From Altererythrobacter sp. CAU 1644 (GTDB lineage: Bacteria; Pseudomonadota; Alphaproteobacteria; Sphingomonadales; Sphingomonadaceae), in assembly GCF_029623755.1 (NCBI RefSeq), contig NZ_CP121106.1:2236352-2300351 (forward strand): a stretch of 64,000 bases of DNA. Direction: 5' to 3'. The position numbers and the translations under genes were made by a program. The notes under the pieces were generated by a model, which had not been told where the DNA came from, did not search any database, and saw nothing but the letters and a program-made list of their open reading frames with translations. Positions 1-9,400 of the stretch are shown here, one piece after another. Every line of letters starts with the position of its first letter. Position 1 is the first letter of the stretch.

Positions 1-689
1 GTCCTGCGCTGGCAGCGCTGCTCCCCACCCTCGAAGAACACGACGTGATCATGCTCGACCTCGGTGCCAATACCGAGGCCGACGCGCGCAACCTGGTGCA
101 GTTCGCGGTGATGGGAGCGGCCTATTCGCGCATCGTCAACGGGTTCGAGAATCCGCGCGTGCGCCTGCTCAACATCGGCACCGAAGAGATCAAGGGCACC
201 GAGGCTCTGCGCGATGCTGCGGCCCAATTGCAGCGCGCGACCCGGCTGGAGCTGCAGTTCGACGGCTTCGTCGAGAGCGACAAGATCAACCGCGGTGAAG
301 TGGATGTCGTGGTGACCGACGGATTCTCGGGCAATATCGCGCTCAAGGCGATCGAGGGGACAGCGCGCTTCGTGACCGACCTTCTGCGGACCGCCTTCAC
401 CAGCTCGCTGCGCTCGAAAATCGGCTTCCTCGTGTCGCGCCCTGCGACCGAGCTGCTCAAGCATCATCTCGACCCCAACAATCACAATGGCGCGGTTTTC
501 CTCGGTCTCAACGGGGTGGTGGTGAAGAGCCACGGCAGCGCGACCGCCAAGGGCGTGGCCAATGCGGTCGAGGTCGCGGCGCGCCTGCTCGAAGACGACA
601 TCACCAATCGCATCGCGCAGGATCTTGCCGCGCTCGGCAATGGCGACGAGCCTGGTGCGAGCGAAGACACGGACGAGGCAGCCGAGTGA
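1..689 (+). CDS. plsX: Phosphate acyltransferase PlsX, C-terminal part (5' end outside window)
   Basis: PlsX makes acyl-phosphate from acyl-ACP, the first step of the PlsX/PlsY route to phosphatidic acid, at the cytoplasmic face of the membrane. The frame is open from base 3 and reads [23 protein letters not shown] at the window edge, so the first in-frame GTG at 45 is not the true start. About 228 of the usual 340 or so residues are present. Family landmarks include LDLGANTE, the IGTEEIKG stretch, [12 protein letters not shown] and [10 protein letters not shown]. The C-terminus is acidic ([10 protein letters not shown]). The stop overlaps the fabH start as GTGA, so the two are translationally coupled; plsX-fabH adjacency is common in bacteria. 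Confidence 0.95.
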   Translation, partial: PALAALLPTLEEHDVIMLDLGANTEADARNLVQFAVMGAAYSRIVNGFENPRVRLLNIGTEEIKGTEALRDAAAQLQRATRLELQFDGFVESDKINRGEVDVVVTDGFSGNIALKAIEGTARFVTDLLRTAFTSSLRSKIGFLVSRPATELLKHHLDPNNHNGAVFLGLNGVVVKSHGSATAKGVANAVEVAARLLEDDITNRIAQDLAALGNGDEPGASEDTDEAAE

Positions 690-1651
690 TCCGCTCCTTC
701 ATACGGGGAAGCGGCTCGGCGCTGCCACAGCGCTGCGTCAGCAATGACGAGTTGGCGGCCGAGGTCGATACCAGCGATGAATGGATCGTCGAGCGCACCG
801 GTATCCGGCAGCGCTATATCGCGGGCGAGGGCGAAACCACCGCCACGCTCGCGACCGAGGCGGCCAGGCAGGCCTGCGCCGATGCCGGCGTCGATCCGCA
901 ATCGATCGAACTGATCGTTCTCGCCACGGCGACGCCCGACAACACCTTCCCGGCGACGGCGACCAAGGTTCAGGATGCGCTCGGCTGCAACGGCGGAATC
1001 GCCTTCGACGTGGCGGCGGTGTGCTCGGGCTTTCTCTACGCGTTGGCGACAGCCGATTCGATGCTTCGCACGGGCATGGCCAAACGGGCACTGGTGATCG
1101 GTGCCGAGACTTTCAGCCGCATTCTCGACTGGGAAGACCGCACCACCTGCGTCCTGTTCGGCGACGGCGCCGGGGCGATCGTGCTCGAGGCCGAAGATAC
1201 CGATCAGGCCGATACGGGGGTCATCGCGACCCGGCTTCATGCCGATGGCGCGCAACACGACCTGCTCTATGTCGATGGCGGTCCGTCCACCACGCAAAGC
1301 ACCGGCCATGTCCGCATGAAGGGCCGCGAGGTGTTCCGCCACGCGGTGGTGAATCTGGCCGAGGTTTTGGGCGAAGTCATTGAAGATTCAGGACTTACCG
1401 TGGGGGATATCGACTGGGTCGTACCCCATCAGGCGAACAAGCGGATCCTCGACGCAACGGCCAGGAAGCTCGGCATTGCAGAGGATAAGGTGATCGTGAC
1501 GGTCGACCGTCACGCCAACACCTCTGCCGCCTCGGTGCCGCTGGCCTTCGACACCGCGCGCAAGGATGGGCGGATCAAGCCGGGCGACCTCGTAATGTTC
1601 GAAGCGATGGGCGGAGGGTTCACCTGGGGGGCCAGTCTCGCCCGGGTGTGA
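686..1651 (+). CDS. fabH: Beta-ketoacyl-ACP synthase III
   Basis: FabH condenses acetyl-CoA with malonyl-ACP to start each round of type II fatty-acid synthesis. The 321-residue protein has the full catalytic triad: Cys113 in [13 protein letters not shown], His248 in [11 protein letters not shown] and Asn278 in [10 protein letters not shown]. The C-terminal glycine-rich loop ([16 protein letters not shown]) is also present. It starts with GTG at 686, overlapping the plsX stop by 4 bases, and has normal family length. Product identity is secure from the triad and gene order. Confidence 0.97.
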   Translation: MIRSFIRGSGSALPQRCVSNDELAAEVDTSDEWIVERTGIRQRYIAGEGETTATLATEAARQACADAGVDPQSIELIVLATATPDNTFPATATKVQDALGCNGGIAFDVAAVCSGFLYALATADSMLRTGMAKRALVIGAETFSRILDWEDRTTCVLFGDGAGAIVLEAEDTDQADTGVIATRLHADGAQHDLLYVDGGPSTTQSTGHVRMKGREVFRHAVVNLAEVLGEVIEDSGLTVGDIDWVVPHQANKRILDATARKLGIAEDKVIVTVDRHANTSAASVPLAFDTARKDGRIKPGDLVMFEAMGGGFTWGASLARV

Positions 1652-1671
1652 ATAAATTCACGCTCTACATT

Positions 1672-1684
1672 GCAACTAAGTTGC
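1672..1684. promoter_or_regulatory. Palindrome GCAACT-A-AGTTGC upstream of ihfA
   Basis: A perfect 6+6 inverted repeat with one central base lies in the 99-bp gap between fabH and ihfA, about 67 bp before the ihfA ATG. The same arms, with a 2-bp centre and one extra base pair, occur at 25124-25139 upstream of mucR. A regulator-binding site is inferred from position and symmetry only; the protein that binds it is unknown. Confidence 0.35.
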
Positions 1685-1750
1685 TAAATTGTCTGGAAAA
1701 CCATAAGGTAATCTCACTTGTCAGGGTCGCACTGACAGAGGGAGAGGCGA

Positions 1751-2053
1751 ATGATGCGTTCGGTGGGCACGCTGACTCGCGCCGATTTGGCGGAAACTAT
1801 CAACCGGAAACTGGGATTCTCACGAGCCGAGTCGCTCGATCTGGTTGAGGCGATTCTGGCCAAGATGTGCGATGCACTGGGTGATGGGCAGAATGTGAAG
1901 ATCTCCGGATTCGGCAGTTTTATCTTGCGAGACAAACGCGAACGAATCGGTCGTAATCCCAAGACCGGGATCGAAGTGCCGATCACACCGCGCCGCGTCA
2001 TGACCTTCCGCGCCAGCCAATTGCTCAAAGAGAGGGTGGCCAAGGGCGCATGA
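1751..2053 (+). CDS. ihfA: Integration host factor subunit alpha
   Basis: IHF-alpha pairs with IHF-beta to bend DNA in replication, recombination and sigma-54 transcription. The 100-residue protein has the HU/IHF fold throughout: [29 protein letters not shown] at the N-terminus, then [24 protein letters not shown] and the beta-arm segment [23 protein letters not shown]. The GRNPKTG arm tip and the length of about 100 favour IHF-alpha over HU. Two adjacent ATGs (1751, 1754) could start it; 1751 follows a purine-rich GAGAGGGAGAGG. It overlaps the next gene by ATGA. Confidence 0.93.
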   Translation: MMRSVGTLTRADLAETINRKLGFSRAESLDLVEAILAKMCDALGDGQNVKISGFGSFILRDKRERIGRNPKTGIEVPITPRRVMTFRASQLLKERVAKGA

Positions 2054-2448
2054 CCCAATTCAACGATGGCAAGGACGTGGGGGCGCTGAGGACCATCGGC
2101 GAAGTTGGCGAAGCTCTGGGAATCAAGGCACATGTGCTGCGCTATTGGGAACAGCAGTTCCCGATGCTCAAGCCGCTTAAACGTAGCGGCGGACGGCGGT
2201 ACTATCGCCCCGAAGACGTGTCCCTGCTCGAAACGATCGACCGACTGGTCAATCGCGAGGGCTACACGCTGAAGGGTGCCAAGGCCGCGATTCGGGCGGG
2301 CAAGGCGGATGCTGGGGCTGTCCCGTCGCCCTCGGCCGCACCCGCAGCGCCCAGCGCCGCGGCGCAGCACGATGGCCCAAGTGTCGAAGACGTGGTGCCG
2401 CAGCTCAAGGCGATCCGCGCGCGGCTGGAAGCCATACTCGAAGCTTGA
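2050..2448 (+). CDS. MerR-family transcriptional regulator
   Basis: This is a 132-residue DNA-binding protein with an N-terminal MerR winged helix: [43 protein letters not shown] at roughly residues 15-57, followed by the helical [23 protein letters not shown]. The C-terminal part is an Ala/Pro/Ser-rich linker plus a short helix, with no recognisable effector domain and no metal-binding cysteines. It is coupled to ihfA by a 4-base overlap, an arrangement common in Sphingomonadales. Its target is not evident from the sequence. Confidence 0.88.
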   Translation: MTQFNDGKDVGALRTIGEVGEALGIKAHVLRYWEQQFPMLKPLKRSGGRRYYRPEDVSLLETIDRLVNREGYTLKGAKAAIRAGKADAGAVPSPSAAPAAPSAAAQHDGPSVEDVVPQLKAIRARLEAILEA

Positions 2449-2474
2449 TTTGCGCTAGCTGAGGTTTGTTGCGG

Positions 2475-5400
2475 CTATTCCGCCGCCATCAATTCCGCTT
2501 CGCCCAGATCGACGCTGACGAGGCGCGAGACGCCCTTTTCCGCCATCGTTACCCCGAACAGCCGGTGCATGCGGCTCATCGTCACCGCGTTATGGGTGAC
2601 GATCAGGTAGCGTGTGTTGGTTTCGCGTACCATTGAATCAAGCAAGTCGCAGAACCGCTCGATATTGGCGTCGTCGAGCGGCGCATCGACCTCGTCGAGC
2701 ACGCAGATCGGCGCAGGGTTGGTGAGGAACAGGCCGAAGATCAGCGCGGTGGCGGTCAGCGCCTGCTCGCCGCCAGACAGCAGGCTGAGCGATTGTAGCC
2801 GCTTGCCCGGCGGCTGGGCGAAGATTTCCAGTCCGGCCTCGAGCGGATCGTCGCTGTCGATCAGTGCGAGATGAGCCTGGCCGCCCTGGAACAGGCGGGT
2901 GAAGAGCCGCTGGAAGTGCTCGTTCACCTCCTCGAATGCTGCGCGGAGCCGCTCGCGGCCCTCGCGGTTGAGATTGCCGATCGAGCCGCGCAGGCGGTTG
3001 ACCGCTTCGACCAGCTCGGCCTGCTCGCTCGCGCTGGCGCCGTGTTCCTGCTCGATCCGCTCGAGTTCGTCGGCGGCGACCAAATTGACCGGGCCGATCC
3101 GCTCTCGGCTGGCGGTGAGGCGGTCCATTTCCTCGGCTTCTTCGCTCGACGACTTGACCGCGTCGCTGTCGAAATCGAACCGTTCCGAAAGCATCGGCGG
3201 CGGGCACTGGAACCGCTCGCCCGAGATGCGGGCCATTTCGCCACGGCGGGCTTCCTCGTTCTCGGCCCGGGCGGCGAGCCCGGCACGCGATTCGCGCGCC
3301 GTAGCGAGTGTCTCATTGGCATCGGCGAAGGCGCGATCGGCCTGGTTGGCGAGTTCCTGCCGCTCAGCGACCACTTTCTCGGCCGCGCCCAGTTCCTCAC
3401 CGAGCCTGGTGCGCATCACGTCGCCCTGCTCGATCTCGGCCATCAACCCGGCGGGCTTGGCGGCGACCACGGCGCGTTCCTGCTCGATTTCTTCGAGCCT
3501 ACCGGCGGTATCGGCCATGCGCGCTGCCGCTTCGCCTGAACGCATCTCCCAGTTCGATTTCTCGGCCCGCTGAGCGGCGGTACGCTCGCGGGCCACGGCG
3601 AGTCCCTGATCATGCGCGGCGAGTTCGGCGAGCGCGGCCTGCACGGCGGATTTCGCCGCCTCATGCTTGGCCTGCGCCGCTTCGAGCGTGGCTCGCCCGG
3701 CGTCGGGCGGGGGCAAGGCGGATTTCTTCTCCTGCGCCGCCGCAAGTTCGCTTTCGGCCTGCTGGAGCTGCTCGGCCAGATCCTTACCGGTCTCGGCCAG
3801 CTCTGCGAGCCGTGCGGCATGGCGCTCGCGCGCAGCTTCGGCCTGGTCGAGCGTCCGCAAGGCCTGGCGCTCGTTGTCGGAAGCCTCGGCAATTGCGCGT
3901 TCCTGTGCGACGAGATCGGTCTGCAGCGCGGCCAGGGCCTCGCGTGTTTCCTGTTCGGCCACCGATGCCCGTTCCACCGCATCGCGCAGCGCGGGCAGCT
4001 GTTTCTCGAGTTCGCCCAGCCGGTTGGCCGCTTCGAGCCGCGCCGCTTCGGCAGCGCCTTCGCCGCGGGCGACGAAACCGTCCCAGCGCCGCAGGTGACC
4101 GCCCTTGGTGACCAGCCATTCGCCCGGCTGGAGCGCGCGGCCGTCATCGCTCTCTGCGACATGGACCAGCGCGAGCCGCGCCTTGAGCTCGTCGGGGCAG
4201 CTCGTCACATGGTCGAGGATGCTGTCGGCGAGCTTCTTCGGAGCAGCGCCCCCGGTCCAGAACCTTCCCTCGCTGCCGGCCTCGGGCGAACCGAGCGGAG
4301 ATTTCGCATCGCGGCCCAGCACCGCGGCAATGGCGCGCTCATAACCGGGCTCGACGCCGAGCTTGTCGATTGCTGCGGGTAGGCCCTTGCGCTGTTCTGC
4401 CTGCCGCGCGCGGGCGTCGCGATCGCGGGCGAGGGCCTGGTATTCGCGTTCGACCCCGGCCAGTTCGGCCTTCGCGGCGGCCACGGTGGAGGCGGCCTCG
4501 TCGCGCTGCGTCTGGAGCGCGGCCTTCTGCCCCTGCGCATCGGCGAGCTTGGCACGGAGTTGATCGAGTCTGGCGGTCGCACCTTCGGCAGCCTGCCTGG
4601 CCGCAGCAACCGCCGCCTCGGGATCGCCCGCCTCGGTCAGTTCCGCCCGCGCCCGTTCCTGCCGCTCGGCTTCGTTGCGGAGCCGCGAGAGGCGCTGTTC
4701 TGCCTGCGCGATCTCCGCTTCGGCCACGCGCCATTCGGCTTCGACCCCGGCATGGTCCGCCGTCGCCTTGGCCAGCGCAAGTTCGGCCGCACGGCTGGCG
4801 CGCTCGACATCCTCGGCCTTGGCGGCAAGCGCCGGGCGACGCGCTTCATCCTGTTCGAGCGTCCTGGCCGAGGCGGTGATCTCGCGTTCGAGCCGCGCCA
4901 AGGCTTCGGCAGCATCGCGGGTCATCCGGTCGGCATTGCCGCGATCTTCCTCGAGCCGCGCCTTCTGGCGGTCGAGGTCGGCAAGCCGCTGTTCGGCGGC
5001 TTCGAGCTGACTGGTGAGTGCCGCCATCCGGTGGCCATGTGCGCTGGCATCGTCGCGGCGGTCGGCCAATTCCTCGCGCGCTTCGGCAATGGCTGCGGCG
5101 GCCGCATGCTGCGCCTTTTGCGCTTCGTCGGCGGCGCGCTTGGCCGCTTCGACGCGTTCTTCGGCGGATTTCGCCTGCGCGCGCGCCTCGTCAGCGGCGG
5201 CAGCGGCATCGCGCCAGCGGGCATAGAGCAGCCGCGCCTCGGCGACCTTGATCTCGTCGGAAAGCTTCTTGTAGCGCTCGGCCTGCTTCGCCTGCCGCCT
5301 GAGAGTCGCCATTTGCGAATCGAGCCCGGCCATCAGGTCTTCGAGCCGTTCGAGGTTCTTTTCGGTCGAGCGCAGTTTGCTCTCGGCATCCTTGCGACGC

Positions 5401-5897
5401 ACGTGCAGGCCCGCGATTCCGGCAGCCTCTTCGAGCATGGCACGGCGTTCGGCAGGCTTGGCGGCAATAACCTGCGCGATCTTGCCCTGGCTGACGAGCG
5501 CGGGGCTATGCGCGCCGGTGGCCGCATCGGCGAAGGTCAGCGCGACATCCTTGGCCCGGACGTCACGCCCGTTGACGCGGTAGGCGCTGCCGGCACCGCG
5601 TTCGATGCGGCGCGTTACTTCGAGTTCTTCGCCCCGGTCGTCCTTCGCCTGCAGCACGACTTCGGCGAAATCGCGCGGGGGGCGGGTTTCGGTCCCGGCG
5701 AAAATCACGTCTTCCATCCCGCCCGAGCGCATCGACTTGGGGGAGTTTTCGCCCATCACCCAGCGGATCGCTTCGAGCAGGTTGGACTTGCCGCAGCCGT
5801 TGGGGCCAACGACCCCCGTCAGGCCCGGTTCGACGCGCAGTTCGGCAGGCTCGACGAAGCTCTTGAAACCGCTGAGCTTGAGCCTGCTGATTTCCAT
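2475..5897 (-). CDS. smc: Chromosome segregation ATPase SMC
   Basis: SMC forms the condensin ring with ScpA/ScpB and organises newly replicated chromosomes. The 1140-residue protein has the expected layout. A Walker A (GPNGCGKS, residues 31-38) and Q-loop region come first, followed by long Ala/Glu/Arg-rich coiled coils. A hinge occupies roughly residues 500-640 (around GLPAAIDKLGVEPGYERAI and LVTKGGHLRRWDG). The C-terminal head has the ABC signature LLSGGEQALTATAL and Walker B PICVLDEVDAPLDDANI. It is the last gene of a minus-strand cluster dciA-dsb-dsb-smc and converges on merR. Confidence 0.97.
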   Translation of the reverse strand: MEISRLKLSGFKSFVEPAELRVEPGLTGVVGPNGCGKSNLLEAIRWVMGENSPKSMRSGGMEDVIFAGTETRPPRDFAEVVLQAKDDRGEELEVTRRIERGAGSAYRVNGRDVRAKDVALTFADAATGAHSPALVSQGKIAQVIAAKPAERRAMLEEAAGIAGLHVRRKDAESKLRSTEKNLERLEDLMAGLDSQMATLRRQAKQAERYKKLSDEIKVAEARLLYARWRDAAAAADEARAQAKSAEERVEAAKRAADEAQKAQHAAAAAIAEAREELADRRDDASAHGHRMAALTSQLEAAEQRLADLDRQKARLEEDRGNADRMTRDAAEALARLEREITASARTLEQDEARRPALAAKAEDVERASRAAELALAKATADHAGVEAEWRVAEAEIAQAEQRLSRLRNEAERQERARAELTEAGDPEAAVAAARQAAEGATARLDQLRAKLADAQGQKAALQTQRDEAASTVAAAKAELAGVEREYQALARDRDARARQAEQRKGLPAAIDKLGVEPGYERAIAAVLGRDAKSPLGSPEAGSEGRFWTGGAAPKKLADSILDHVTSCPDELKARLALVHVAESDDGRALQPGEWLVTKGGHLRRWDGFVARGEGAAEAARLEAANRLGELEKQLPALRDAVERASVAEQETREALAALQTDLVAQERAIAEASDNERQALRTLDQAEAARERHAARLAELAETGKDLAEQLQQAESELAAAQEKKSALPPPDAGRATLEAAQAKHEAAKSAVQAALAELAAHDQGLAVARERTAAQRAEKSNWEMRSGEAAARMADTAGRLEEIEQERAVVAAKPAGLMAEIEQGDVMRTRLGEELGAAEKVVAERQELANQADRAFADANETLATARESRAGLAARAENEEARRGEMARISGERFQCPPPMLSERFDFDSDAVKSSSEEAEEMDRLTASRERIGPVNLVAADELERIEQEHGASASEQAELVEAVNRLRGSIGNLNREGRERLRAAFEEVNEHFQRLFTRLFQGGQAHLALIDSDDPLEAGLEIFAQPPGKRLQSLSLLSGGEQALTATALIFGLFLTNPAPICVLDEVDAPLDDANIERFCDLLDSMVRETNTRYLIVTHNAVTMSRMHRLFGVTMAEKGVSRLVSVDLGEAELMAAE

Positions 5898-5927
5898 CGT
5901 CGTTCCGTACCCCCCGTTGACGAGCCC

Positions 5928-6674
5928 CTACCGGGCGCCAGCCCTCTGCAGGGCTGCCTCGACATCCGGCCAACCGGTTTCGGTCAGCCTGCTGCCGTTC
6001 AGCGTGAAGGTTGGCGTGCCGGTGATCCCGTCTTCCTGGGCATAGCCTTGCGAGAACTTGGCCAGGCGCGTGAGATTATCGAAGTCCGCGAGGCAGGCGC
6101 GGGCCTGCGCCTCGCTCAGCCCGCGGGCCGAGAAGAAGTCATAAAGGCCGGTCACTTCGCCGAAGGCGACGAAGCGCTGGTCTTCCGGCAGCGAAAGCGC
6201 CTGTTCCATCGCGGCCTGGTCGGCATAGGCGCGTTGCTGGATCTCGCCGAGATTGGACCAGACCTGTTCGGAAAGCGGATGCACGGTTTCCGGGCTGGCG
6301 CAGCTGACCAGCGCCGTCAGCGCGAGGTCGATCGGTCCGTGGATGACGAAGCTGCGGAATTCGAAGTTCACGCGGCCCGAGTTGACGTATTCCTCGATCG
6401 GACGCGCCGAGGCCGCGGAGAAGGCGGCGCAGCCCGGGCAGGTCAGCGAACCGTATTCGACCAGCCTGATCGGAGCTTCGGGATTGCCCAGTGCATAGCC
6501 GCCCTTGTCGGTCACGGTGACCGTATCGACCCATTGCTGGCCTTCGGGCGCCGGAATGGCGGCGATGGGCTCGCCCTGGACGGGGCCGGCTTCCTCTTCC
6601 GAACTGCATGCGGCGAGCGCCAGCGCGAGCGGAGCGGTGAAAGCGGTGAGGGCGATCTTGCGAAGTTTCGTCAT
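5928..6674 (-). CDS. DsbA-family thiol-disulfide protein, predicted lipoprotein
   Basis: A 248-residue exported protein. The N-terminus has a lipobox-like signal (FTAPLALALAACSS), so it is probably anchored as a lipoprotein. The thioredoxin-like domain starts near residue 60 with GNPEAPIRLVEYGSLTCPGCAAFS, giving a CPGC redox pair. The cis-Pro loop GITGTPTFTLNG lies near the C-terminus. It is related to the next gene upstream (6773-7441) but only distantly, so this is either an old duplication or two separate recruitments. It lies 30 bp upstream of smc in the same direction. Whether it acts as an oxidase or has a narrower substrate cannot be told. Confidence 0.88.
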   Translation of the reverse strand: MTKLRKIALTAFTAPLALALAACSSEEEAGPVQGEPIAAIPAPEGQQWVDTVTVTDKGGYALGNPEAPIRLVEYGSLTCPGCAAFSAASARPIEEYVNSGRVNFEFRSFVIHGPIDLALTALVSCASPETVHPLSEQVWSNLGEIQQRAYADQAAMEQALSLPEDQRFVAFGEVTGLYDFFSARGLSEAQARACLADFDNLTRLAKFSQGYAQEDGITGTPTFTLNGSRLTETGWPDVEAALQRAGAR

Positions 6675-6772
6675 GTCACTTTTCTCTGTCAGGGAGGGGA
6701 AGGCTATACCAAGGAGGGCGAGGGTAGAAGCGCGTCACGCCCCTATCCACAGTTTGTCCCCCCGGGTTGTGT

Positions 6773-7441
6773 TCAGAATTGGGACTTGAGTACTTTTTCG
6801 AGCGGTTCCCAGCCATGAACGCCGTCGAGCAGCTTGCCATTGAGCGCGAAGCTGGGCGTACCCTTGACGCCGTATTCGACCGCGTCGGCCTTCGTATTGG
6901 CGATCAGGGCATCGATGGCGGGCTTGTCAGCGAGGCATTTGTCGACCGCAACGCGGTTCACCCCGCGGCTTTCCATCATGTCGTAGAAACCGAGAGAACT
7001 CGCGACCGCGCGAAAGCCATAGGCATCACCCTTGGTCCAGATCTGGACCTGCGCCGGTGTAGCGTTTTGCGCCCTGGCGAGCCAGTAAGGCTGGCGCGTC
7101 ATGAACATGGTGTGCGTCTGGAGGGACTTTTCCTCCCCGCCGCACTCGACCAGCCGCGAGGCGACCAGATCGACGACATTGCGGACGAAGGGCCGGATTT
7201 CGAACTTCAGCTTGCCGGGGCCGATATAGGCCAATTGGAGCGCCGGTTCGCCTTCATTTGTGAAATGCGCGCAGTGCGGACAGGTGTAGCTGGCGAACTC
7301 GATCAGCGTCACCTCGGCCTCGGGGTTGCCGAAAAGATAGCCGCGGTCGGTATCGACCACGGTGGTGTTCCAATTGCCCGAAGCGCCGATCGAAAGCAGC
7401 GCGGCCACTGCGAGGCCACCGGTGCGAAGAAGCTTTTTCAA
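6773..7441 (-). CDS. DsbA-family periplasmic thiol:disulfide oxidoreductase
   Basis: A 222-residue secreted protein with a signal peptide (KKLLRTGGLAVAALLSIGASG) and a thioredoxin/DsbA domain. The active site is CPHC in IEFASYTCPHCAHF, the same dipeptide as classical DsbA. A helical insertion follows, then the cis-Pro segment GVKGTPSFALNGKLLDG. It lies 11 bp downstream of dciA and about 100 bp upstream of the second Dsb-like gene. A role in oxidative folding in the periplasm is inferred from CPHC; the partner DsbB is not in the window. Confidence 0.88.
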   Translation of the reverse strand: MKKLLRTGGLAVAALLSIGASGNWNTTVVDTDRGYLFGNPEAEVTLIEFASYTCPHCAHFTNEGEPALQLAYIGPGKLKFEIRPFVRNVVDLVASRLVECGGEEKSLQTHTMFMTRQPYWLARAQNATPAQVQIWTKGDAYGFRAVASSLGFYDMMESRGVNRVAVDKCLADKPAIDALIANTKADAVEYGVKGTPSFALNGKLLDGVHGWEPLEKVLKSQF

Positions 7442-7452
7442 CTGCAGGTCCT

Positions 7453-8010
7453 TTATTTCCCGTCGTCCCCGTTTCCCTTGCCGTCGCCGAGGCTGCGCGC
7501 AAGCGATTCCAGCACCGTGCGGAGCTCGGGGTCGCCGATATCGCGCAGGCTGTCACCCAATTCCATCGGAATGGGCTTGAGCGAAGGCGGTGCCTTGGGC
7601 CGCTCTTCAGCAGTTCTTGGCTTAACCTCGCCTTGCCGCAGCTTGACCCGGGATACCGCCTTGTAGCCGAAAAAGCGGTTCACCCGCTCCATGATCTCGG
7701 GGATCACCTGCTGTATCAACGGCGCCTGTGCCGGCACGACGACGAGCTGCAGGATGCCTTCCGCCTTCTCGCCCGGCGGGAACCGGATCGCTTCGGGCAT
7801 GCACAGGCGCGAATGATGCTCGCCGACGATTTCGGGCCAGCGGGTCACCACCGAGCTCTGGACGAAACCGAACCGGCGAAAGGCGGTGCGGCCGATCTGC
7901 GGCATCAGCTCGCCGATCGCACGCGGAGCGCCGCCCCGCGGACGGTGGTATTCCTTGCCCGCTTTCCTGGGTCTCTTGCCCTGTGGTTTCGAGGTGTCGT
8001 CCCGTTCCAT
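7453..8010 (-). CDS. dciA: DUF721/DciA-type protein (replicative helicase loader family)
   Basis: A 185-residue basic protein. The central part (roughly residues 30-125) matches the DUF721/DciA pattern: AIGELMPQIGRTAFRRFGFVQSSVVTRWPEIVGEHHSRLCMPEAIRF, then LQLVVVPAQAPLIQQVIPEIMERVNRFFGYKAVSRVKL. DciA proteins help load DnaB in bacteria lacking DnaC. Both ends are low-complexity and charged. It is the first gene of the dciA-dsb-dsb-smc cluster and diverges from mutY with 29 bp between the starts, so the two share a short promoter region. The DciA role is transferred from family knowledge. Confidence 0.85.
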   Translation of the reverse strand: MERDDTSKPQGKRPRKAGKEYHRPRGGAPRAIGELMPQIGRTAFRRFGFVQSSVVTRWPEIVGEHHSRLCMPEAIRFPPGEKAEGILQLVVVPAQAPLIQQVIPEIMERVNRFFGYKAVSRVKLRQGEVKPRTAEERPKAPPSLKPIPMELGDSLRDIGDPELRTVLESLARSLGDGKGNGDDGK

Positions 8011-8039
8011 TCGCCTTCAGCCAATGCCATAGGCACGGC

Positions 8040-9077
8040 GTGAGCGCTACCGGCAAGACTATTTCAGAGCGATTGCTCCACTGGTACGATGCGCATGCGC
8101 GCGACCTGCCGTGGCGCGCAAGACCCGGGAAAGAAGCGCCCGCCCCCTATCGCGTATGGATGTCTGAGGTGATGCTGCAACAGACGACTGTCGCGGCAGT
8201 TAAGCCCTATTTCGAGAAGTTCACGGCCACCTGGCCGACGGTCGAGGCGCTGGCAGCCGCGGATGAGGCAGAGGTGATGGGCGCCTGGGCCGGGCTGGGC
8301 TATTACTCGCGGGCGCGCAATTTGGTGAAATGCGCACGCGAAGTCGCGGCGCGCGGCGGTTTTCCCGATACCGAGGCGGAACTGCGCCAGCTGCCGGGGC
8401 TGGGCGATTACACCGCCGCAGCCGTTGCCGCGATCGCGTTCGGCAGGCGGGCGGTCGTCGTCGATGCCAATGTCGAACGGGTGGTCGCGCGGCTGTTTGC
8501 CATCGAGGAACCGCTACCGGGCGGGCGCAAGGCGATCCGCACTCACGCAGAGGCGATCACCCCCGACGAACGCGCCGGCGATTTCGCTCAGGCGATGATG
8601 GACCTTGGCGCGACGATCTGTACGGCGCGCGATCCCAAGTGCCTGCTGTGCCCACTGGCCGAGGAGTGCGAGGGCAGGAAGCGCGGCGATCCCGCACGCC
8701 TGCCGGTCAAGGCACCGAAGAAAGCGAAGCCCGAGCGGGTGGGGCATGCCTATTGGATCGAGTGCGGAGGCGCAGTTTGGCTAGTCACCCGTCCGGGCAA
8801 AGGCATGTTAGGGGGGATGCGCGCCTTGCCCGACGATGGCTGGAGCGCGCGCACGGATGGCGACGCCCGGCCTCCGCTCGGCGGCGAATGGCGCGAACTC
8901 GGCTCGGTCCGCCATGTCTTCACCCATGCGTCACTGACGCTTAATGTGCGGAGCCTGGCGGCGAATGCGGGGCCGCATGGCGAGGGCGAATGGTGGCCGA
9001 TCGCGGAGATCGACGAGGCGGGGCTGCCGACGCTCTTTGCCAAGGCCGCGCGGCTCGCGCTGGCCCAGCGTGACTAG
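8040..9077 (+). CDS. mutY: A/G-specific adenine DNA glycosylase MutY
   Basis: MutY removes adenine mispaired with 8-oxoguanine. The 345-residue protein begins at GTG 8040, because an upstream ATG at 8024 hits a stop at once. Landmarks are catalytic Glu43 in WMSEVMLQQTTV, a helix-hairpin-helix near residues 117-124 (QLPGLGDY) and catalytic Asp142 in VVVDANVERV. A 4Fe-4S ligand set Cys194-X6-Cys201-X2-Cys204-X5-Cys210 follows. The C-terminal NUDIX-like domain that recognises 8-oxoG follows from about residue 230. It overlaps convergently with the next small gene by 4 bases. Confidence 0.96.
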   Translation: MSATGKTISERLLHWYDAHARDLPWRARPGKEAPAPYRVWMSEVMLQQTTVAAVKPYFEKFTATWPTVEALAAADEAEVMGAWAGLGYYSRARNLVKCAREVAARGGFPDTEAELRQLPGLGDYTAAAVAAIAFGRRAVVVDANVERVVARLFAIEEPLPGGRKAIRTHAEAITPDERAGDFAQAMMDLGATICTARDPKCLLCPLAEECEGRKRGDPARLPVKAPKKAKPERVGHAYWIECGGAVWLVTRPGKGMLGGMRALPDDGWSARTDGDARPPLGGEWRELGSVRHVFTHASLTLNVRSLAANAGPHGEGEWWPIAEIDEAGLPTLFAKAARLALAQRD

Positions 9078-9295
9078 AGGATGCCGCCACCCAGGCTGAG
9101 GCGAACCACCGCGATCAGACCGACGATCAGGCAGAAGTTCCGCCCGCCGCGGCTCGAGGAAAGTTGCCCCAAGACGACGCCGATGGCGATCAGCGGCAAG
9201 GCCAGCCAGTTGGCCCAGCCGAGCAGGGGGATTTGCGCCGGGATCACGATCACCAGCGAGACGATACCGATGAGAATCGAAAGCAAGTTCAGCAT
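9074..9295 (-). CDS. Small predicted membrane protein
   Basis: A 73-residue protein that is almost entirely hydrophobic, with two or three predicted membrane helices: roughly residues 3-22, 26-44 and 53-70. A short polar SSSRGGRN turn lies between the last two. No catalytic or binding motif is visible and I do not recognise the family. It converges on mutY with a 4-base overlap and has its own upstream gap of about 100 bp shared with the divergent serine hydrolase. Confidence 0.6.
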   Translation of the reverse strand: MLNLLSILIGIVSLVIVIPAQIPLLGWANWLALPLIAIGVVLGQLSSSRGGRNFCLIVGLIAVVRLSLGGGIL

Positions 9296-9400
9296 GTGTC
9301 TTATATGGGTAGGACACCCTTTTCGCGCAAGTGTTCATTGACCGCCAAGGTTCGATATTCCAAGGATTGCGCAAGAAGGATTTCAAAACAGGACTTGTCG

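Noticed and set aside
4560..6818. 752-residue plus-strand open frame antisense to smc and the Dsb gene
   Set aside because: It is a mirror of GC-rich coding sequence on the other strand, with no domain and a biased composition; smc is unambiguous.
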